DNA from: Planctomycetota bacterium
Lineage (GTDB): Bacteria > Planctomycetota > Planctomycetia > Planctomycetales > Planctomycetaceae
Direction: 5' to 3'
Assembly: GCA_029977045.1 (NCBI GenBank)
Contig: JAPOLP010000250.1
Span: forward strand, 1 to 7,752
Length of the DNA: 7,752 nt
Position 1 is the stretch's first letter. Each line of letters starts with the position of its first letter. The notes below the pieces were generated by a model. The model was not told where the DNA came from. It did no database searches and saw only the letters and a program-made list of their open reading frames with translations. Shown here one piece after another: positions 4,479-7,752 of the stretch. A program made the translations under genes and the position numbers.

Positions 4479-7400
4479 ATGCTTCGGCTCACGACGATCG
4501 CTTTCCTCGCATTTCTGATCACGACAGAAGTTCACGCTGAAGACGTCGACTACCTGCGGGACGTTAAGCCGCTGCTGCAGCAGAAGTGCTTTGCCTGTCA
4601 CGGAGCACTGAAACAGCAGGCCGGATTGCGGGTCGACACGGTCGCGAGTCTGCTCAAAGGCGGAGACAGCGGTGCGGCACTCGTTGGTGGGAAACCGAAC
4701 GAGAGCCTGCTGATCGACGTGCTGACTGGCGATGCCGGCTTCCGAATGCCTCCGGAAGACGAAGGCAGCCCGCTGACGTACGACGAGATCGGTCTCATCA
4801 AACGCTGGATACAGGCTGGCGCGAACGCCCCTGAAAACGACGAGCCGCAGACCGATCCGCGAGCCTGGTGGTCGTACCGGCCAATCGCTGATCCGGCTGT
4901 TCCGACGCCGAAGGACTCCAGCTGGCGAGGCTCACCAGTTGACGCGTTCATCGCGACAGCCCGTGACGAACGCGGTCTGACTCCGAGGCCGGACGCTTCG
5001 CCAGCCGTCTGGCTGCGTCGCGTTCATCTCGATCTGGTCGGTCTGCCGCCGACGCGGGACGAACTGCTGGTGTTTCTGCAGGACGATTCGCGCGAGGCTC
5101 GCGAACGGGTGGTCGACGATCTGCTCTCGCGACCGCAGTACGGCGAACGCTGGGGTCGGCACTGGATGGACATCTGGCGGTACAGCGACTGGTACGGGCG
5201 GCGGGCCAGCAACGAAATCCGATACAGCCAGCGGCACATCTGGCGCTGGCGGGACTGGATCGTCGACTCGCTGAACGCGGACAAGAGTTACGCCCAGATG
5301 ATCCGCGAGATGCTGGCCGCCGATGAGATCGCGTCGGACGACCCGGCGATCCTGCCCGCCACCGGCTACCTGGGCCGCAACTGGTACAAGTTCGACCGCA
5401 ACGTCTGGCTGTTCGACTCGGTTGAGAAAACCAGCGAAGCACTGCTCGGCCTGACGATGCGCTGCGGTCGCTGTCACGACCACAAATACGACCCGATCAC
5501 GCAGCACGACTACTACCGCTTCCGCGCGTTCTTTGAGCCGCATGACGTGCGCATCGACCCGGTCTCGGCGGGCGTGCCCACGGAAACCGACAACGGCGCC
5601 GACAAGGTTCTTGCTGACGGTATCCCGCGCATCTTCGATAAGGAGATCGACGCGAAGACCTTCGTCTTCCGCCGCGGCGACGGCCGCTACCCCGACGAAG
5701 AGAACCCGCTGACGCCTGCTGTCCCGGCGATCTTCGGCGGTGACCCTGTCACCATCGAACCAGTCGAGCTTCCCCCCGCAGCGTACTACCCGGCACTGCG
5801 CCCCGAAGTCCGCCAGACGTTCGTCGAACAGGCTGACCACCAGATCGCAGAGCTGACGAAACAACTGGCCGACGCGAAAGCCGCTGTCGAAACCGCCACC
5901 GCAAATGTTGAGAAAGCCCGGCTCGCCGCTGCTGAAAAAGAAAACGCAGACAGCACCGCAACCGCCGACTTCCTCAATGACGACTTCTCGAAGCCGCAGC
6001 CGGACGTCTGGAAAACGATCAGCGGCGACTGGGCTTACGAAGACGGGCACCTGATCGAAAAGGCCGTTGCCAGTTTCGCGACGATCGTCACGCAGCAGAA
6101 TCACCCGGCGAACTTTCAGGCGAAGCTGCGGTACGTACCGCTGCAACCGGGGACGTACCGGTCGATCGGTTTCAGCTTTGACTATCAGGATCAGGGCAAC
6201 TCGCAGGACGTCTACACCAGCACGGGCGACGCGCGGCAGAGCGTCCAGGCATTCCATCGCACTGGCGGCAAACAGGTCTACCCGCAGGCAGGCATCGTCT
6301 CGACGGAACTCAAAGTCGGTGAACCAGCCGAGCTGTCCGTCACGGTCCGCGGCACGCAACTCAGCATCGACCTGAACGGCGAACGAAAACTCGATTATGT
6401 CCTGCCGATCAAACGCCAGCCCGGCAGGTTCGCCCTCTGGGTTCACGCGGGCTCGGCCGAGTTCCATTCGCTGCAGATCAGCGAGCTGACTGAATCGCTC
6501 GACGACCTGGAACGCAAACTCCGCAACGCGCAACACGCGGTCACTCTCTCCGAACTGAAACTGAAAGCCGGACAGGCCGAACGCGACGCCGTCGAAGCCC
6601 GCATCGCCGCCGAGGTCGCAATGCACTTCAGCACCGACAAGGCCGAGCAGCAGAGTGCGGCAATGACAGCCTCGAAGGCCGAACGAGTTGTCGCGGCATT
6701 GAACGCCGAAGTATCCGTTGCCGAATCCGAACACCAGCTCGCCGAACTGCAGGTCGCGAAGGCTGACGCCGCGTCAATCAAAAAGCTGGAAAAACAACTG
6801 GCCGACGCGCGAACAAAGCTCGAAGCCGCAAAGGCCGCGGTCGAAACACCGGACGGGAAGTACGCACCGATCGGTACCGCCTATCCGAAGACCAGCACCG
6901 GGCGACGGACGGCACTTGCGAACTGGATCGCCAGTCCGTCAAACCCGCGAACCGCTCGCGTGGCGGCCAACCATCTATGGAACCGGCACTTCGGACGACC
7001 GCTTGTCGACACAACCGAGAACTTCGGACTCAATGGCCGCCTGCCGACGCATCCGCAACTACTCGACTGGCTGGCGACTGAACTGATCCGCAACGACTGG
7101 AAGCTGAAACCGCTGCACCGGCAGATCGTCCTGTCGAAAACTTACGCGCTCGCTTCGACGCCGGACGACGATCAGAACAATGCAAAGCTTGATCCCGAGA
7201 ACCGCTACTACTGGCGAGCGAACTCGCGGCGGATGGAAGCGGAAGTCGTTCGCGACAGCGTGCTGTTCCTGGCCGGGCAACTTGACCTGCAACGCGGCGG
7301 CCCGGACATCGCTCCGGACCAGGGCGACAAGATCCCGCGCCGCAGCCTTTACTTCCGCAACACGCCGAACACGAAGATGGCGTTCCTGGAAACGTTCGAC

Positions 7401-7733
7401 GTCGCCGATCCCAACGCCTGCTACCGCCGCCGCGAAAGCGTCGTTCCGCAGCAGGCCCTCGCCCTGATGAACAGCGACCTGACCGCAGCCCGGGCACCGC
7501 TCGTTTCCGAGAGCATCCAGGCAGCCGGATCAGCAACAGCATCCGATTCAGACTTTATTGACGCTGCGTTTGAGACGGTCCTCAGCCGCCTCCCCACCGA
7601 ACAGGAAGCCATCCGCAGCCTGGCGTTTCTCGCCGGGCAGAACGGGACAACAGACACAGCGAACCAGGCCACCGCGCGAAGCCAGTTCGTCCACGTCCTG
7701 CTACTGCACAATGACTTTGTCACAATTCGATGA
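4479..7733 (+). CDS. Secreted planctomycete cytochrome-like protein: PSCyt1, DUF1549, coiled coil, beta-sandwich, coiled coil, DUF1553
   Basis: The product is complete at 1084 residues. Residues 1-20 are a signal peptide ending VHA. The PSCyt1 domain (about 25-115) has C37-F-A-C40-H41-G and a likely axial Met90 in FRMPPED. DUF1549 (about 152-355) carries C329-G-R-C332-H333-D-H-K-Y-D-P. A coiled coil (about 444-495), a concanavalin/LamG or DUF1080-like beta-sandwich (about 500-668, starting NDDFSKPQPDVWKTISGDW) and a longer coiled coil (about 666-790) come next. DUF1553 (about 807-1084) contains RVAANHLWNRHFGRPLV, PRRSLYFRNTPNTK, VVPQQALALMNS and the typical end FVHVLLLHNDFVTIR. The first haem site is a conventional class I type; the function of the family is not established, though many members lie beside DUF1501 or sulfatase-like genes, which may follow here outside the window. 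The sandwich could bind carbohydrate, by inference from fold. A weak GAGAAG lies 4 bases before the ATG; the signal peptide supports this start. Confidence 0.95.
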   Translation: MLRLTTIAFLAFLITTEVHAEDVDYLRDVKPLLQQKCFACHGALKQQAGLRVDTVASLLKGGDSGAALVGGKPNESLLIDVLTGDAGFRMPPEDEGSPLTYDEIGLIKRWIQAGANAPENDEPQTDPRAWWSYRPIADPAVPTPKDSSWRGSPVDAFIATARDERGLTPRPDASPAVWLRRVHLDLVGLPPTRDELLVFLQDDSREARERVVDDLLSRPQYGERWGRHWMDIWRYSDWYGRRASNEIRYSQRHIWRWRDWIVDSLNADKSYAQMIREMLAADEIASDDPAILPATGYLGRNWYKFDRNVWLFDSVEKTSEALLGLTMRCGRCHDHKYDPITQHDYYRFRAFFEPHDVRIDPVSAGVPTETDNGADKVLADGIPRIFDKEIDAKTFVFRRGDGRYPDEENPLTPAVPAIFGGDPVTIEPVELPPAAYYPALRPEVRQTFVEQADHQIAELTKQLADAKAAVETATANVEKARLAAAEKENADSTATADFLNDDFSKPQPDVWKTISGDWAYEDGHLIEKAVASFATIVTQQNHPANFQAKLRYVPLQPGTYRSIGFSFDYQDQGNSQDVYTSTGDARQSVQAFHRTGGKQVYPQAGIVSTELKVGEPAELSVTVRGTQLSIDLNGERKLDYVLPIKRQPGRFALWVHAGSAEFHSLQISELTESLDDLERKLRNAQHAVTLSELKLKAGQAERDAVEARIAAEVAMHFSTDKAEQQSAAMTASKAERVVAALNAEVSVAESEHQLAELQVAKADAASIKKLEKQLADARTKLEAAKAAVETPDGKYAPIGTAYPKTSTGRRTALANWIASPSNPRTARVAANHLWNRHFGRPLVDTTENFGLNGRLPTHPQLLDWLATELIRNDWKLKPLHRQIVLSKTYALASTPDDDQNNAKLDPENRYYWRANSRRMEAEVVRDSVLFLAGQLDLQRGGPDIAPDQGDKIPRRSLYFRNTPNTKMAFLETFDVADPNACYRRRESVVPQQALALMNSDLTAARAPLVSESIQAAGSATASDSDFIDAAFETVLSRLPTEQEAIRSLAFLAGQNGTTDTANQATARSQFVHVLLLHNDFVTIR

Positions 7734-7735
7734 TA

Positions 7736-7748
7736 CGTTCTGAGAACG
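7736..7748. other. Perfect palindrome just after the large gene
   Basis: CGTTCT-G-AGAACG starts 2 bases after the TGA stop at 7731-7733. The one-base centre makes it a poor RNA hairpin on its own, and no U-run is visible before the window ends. It could be a protein-binding site or the base of a structure ahead of the next gene; only 4 bases follow it. Confidence 0.25.
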
Positions 7749-7752
7749 ACCG

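Noticed and set aside
4932..6734. 600-codon open frame on the minus strand inside the large plus-strand gene
   Set aside because: It is antisense to clear DUF1549, coiled-coil and sandwich coding, has no recognisable domain, and is expected from strong third-position GC bias.
1..7752. tRNA, rRNA, CRISPR array, transposase, toxin-antitoxin or phage genes
   Set aside because: No matching direct-repeat arrays, cloverleaf folds or protein signatures were seen on either strand.

Overview
The window looks like chromosomal DNA of a planctomycete (order Planctomycetales or a close relative). The main reason is that two of its four genes encode large secreted proteins with the planctomycete cytochrome-like layout: an N-terminal c-type haem motif, then DUF1549 with an internal C-x-x-C-H-D-H, then DUF1553. 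Combinations of these domains are very abundant in Planctomycetes and uncommon elsewhere. The DNA is GC-rich with strong third-position GC, which leaves many long antisense open frames that are not genes. The species cannot be named from this window.

Layout. On the minus strand, a likely three-gene operon is read from right to left. It starts with a secreted serine hydrolase of the beta-lactamase/penicillin-binding-protein fold (4013 to 2766). A cysteine-free thioredoxin-fold protein with a basic tail follows (2702 to 1713). Last is a DUF1549/DUF1553 haem protein (1716 to beyond position 1), which starts at TTG inside a 4-base overlap with the stop of the gene before it. On the plus strand, a 1084-residue cytochrome-like protein (4479 to 7733) is transcribed divergently. 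It carries a beta-sandwich domain between two coiled coils, inserted between DUF1549 and DUF1553.

The 465-base divergent gap (4014-4478) holds the most unusual DNA in the window. A roughly 207-base nest of inverted repeats (4139-4345) is built from four related copies of one short module, arranged as two nested inverted pairs. It resembles a REP/MITE-type non-autonomous repeat. On the hydrolase side it abuts a 37-codon in-frame tail that may be a gene remnant. On the plus-gene side lies a plausible sigma70-like promoter with a perfect 6+5+6 palindrome between its -35 and -10 boxes.

All four proteins have export signals, so the products probably act in the periplasm or at the cell surface. 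A reasonable inference is two extracytoplasmic haem proteins, one with a non-redox thioredoxin-fold partner made by a coupled gene. No substrate can be assigned. I see no tRNA, rRNA, CRISPR array, transposase or phage gene. No wholly new system is evident; the strongest leads are the palindromic element and the unusual architecture of the large plus-strand protein.
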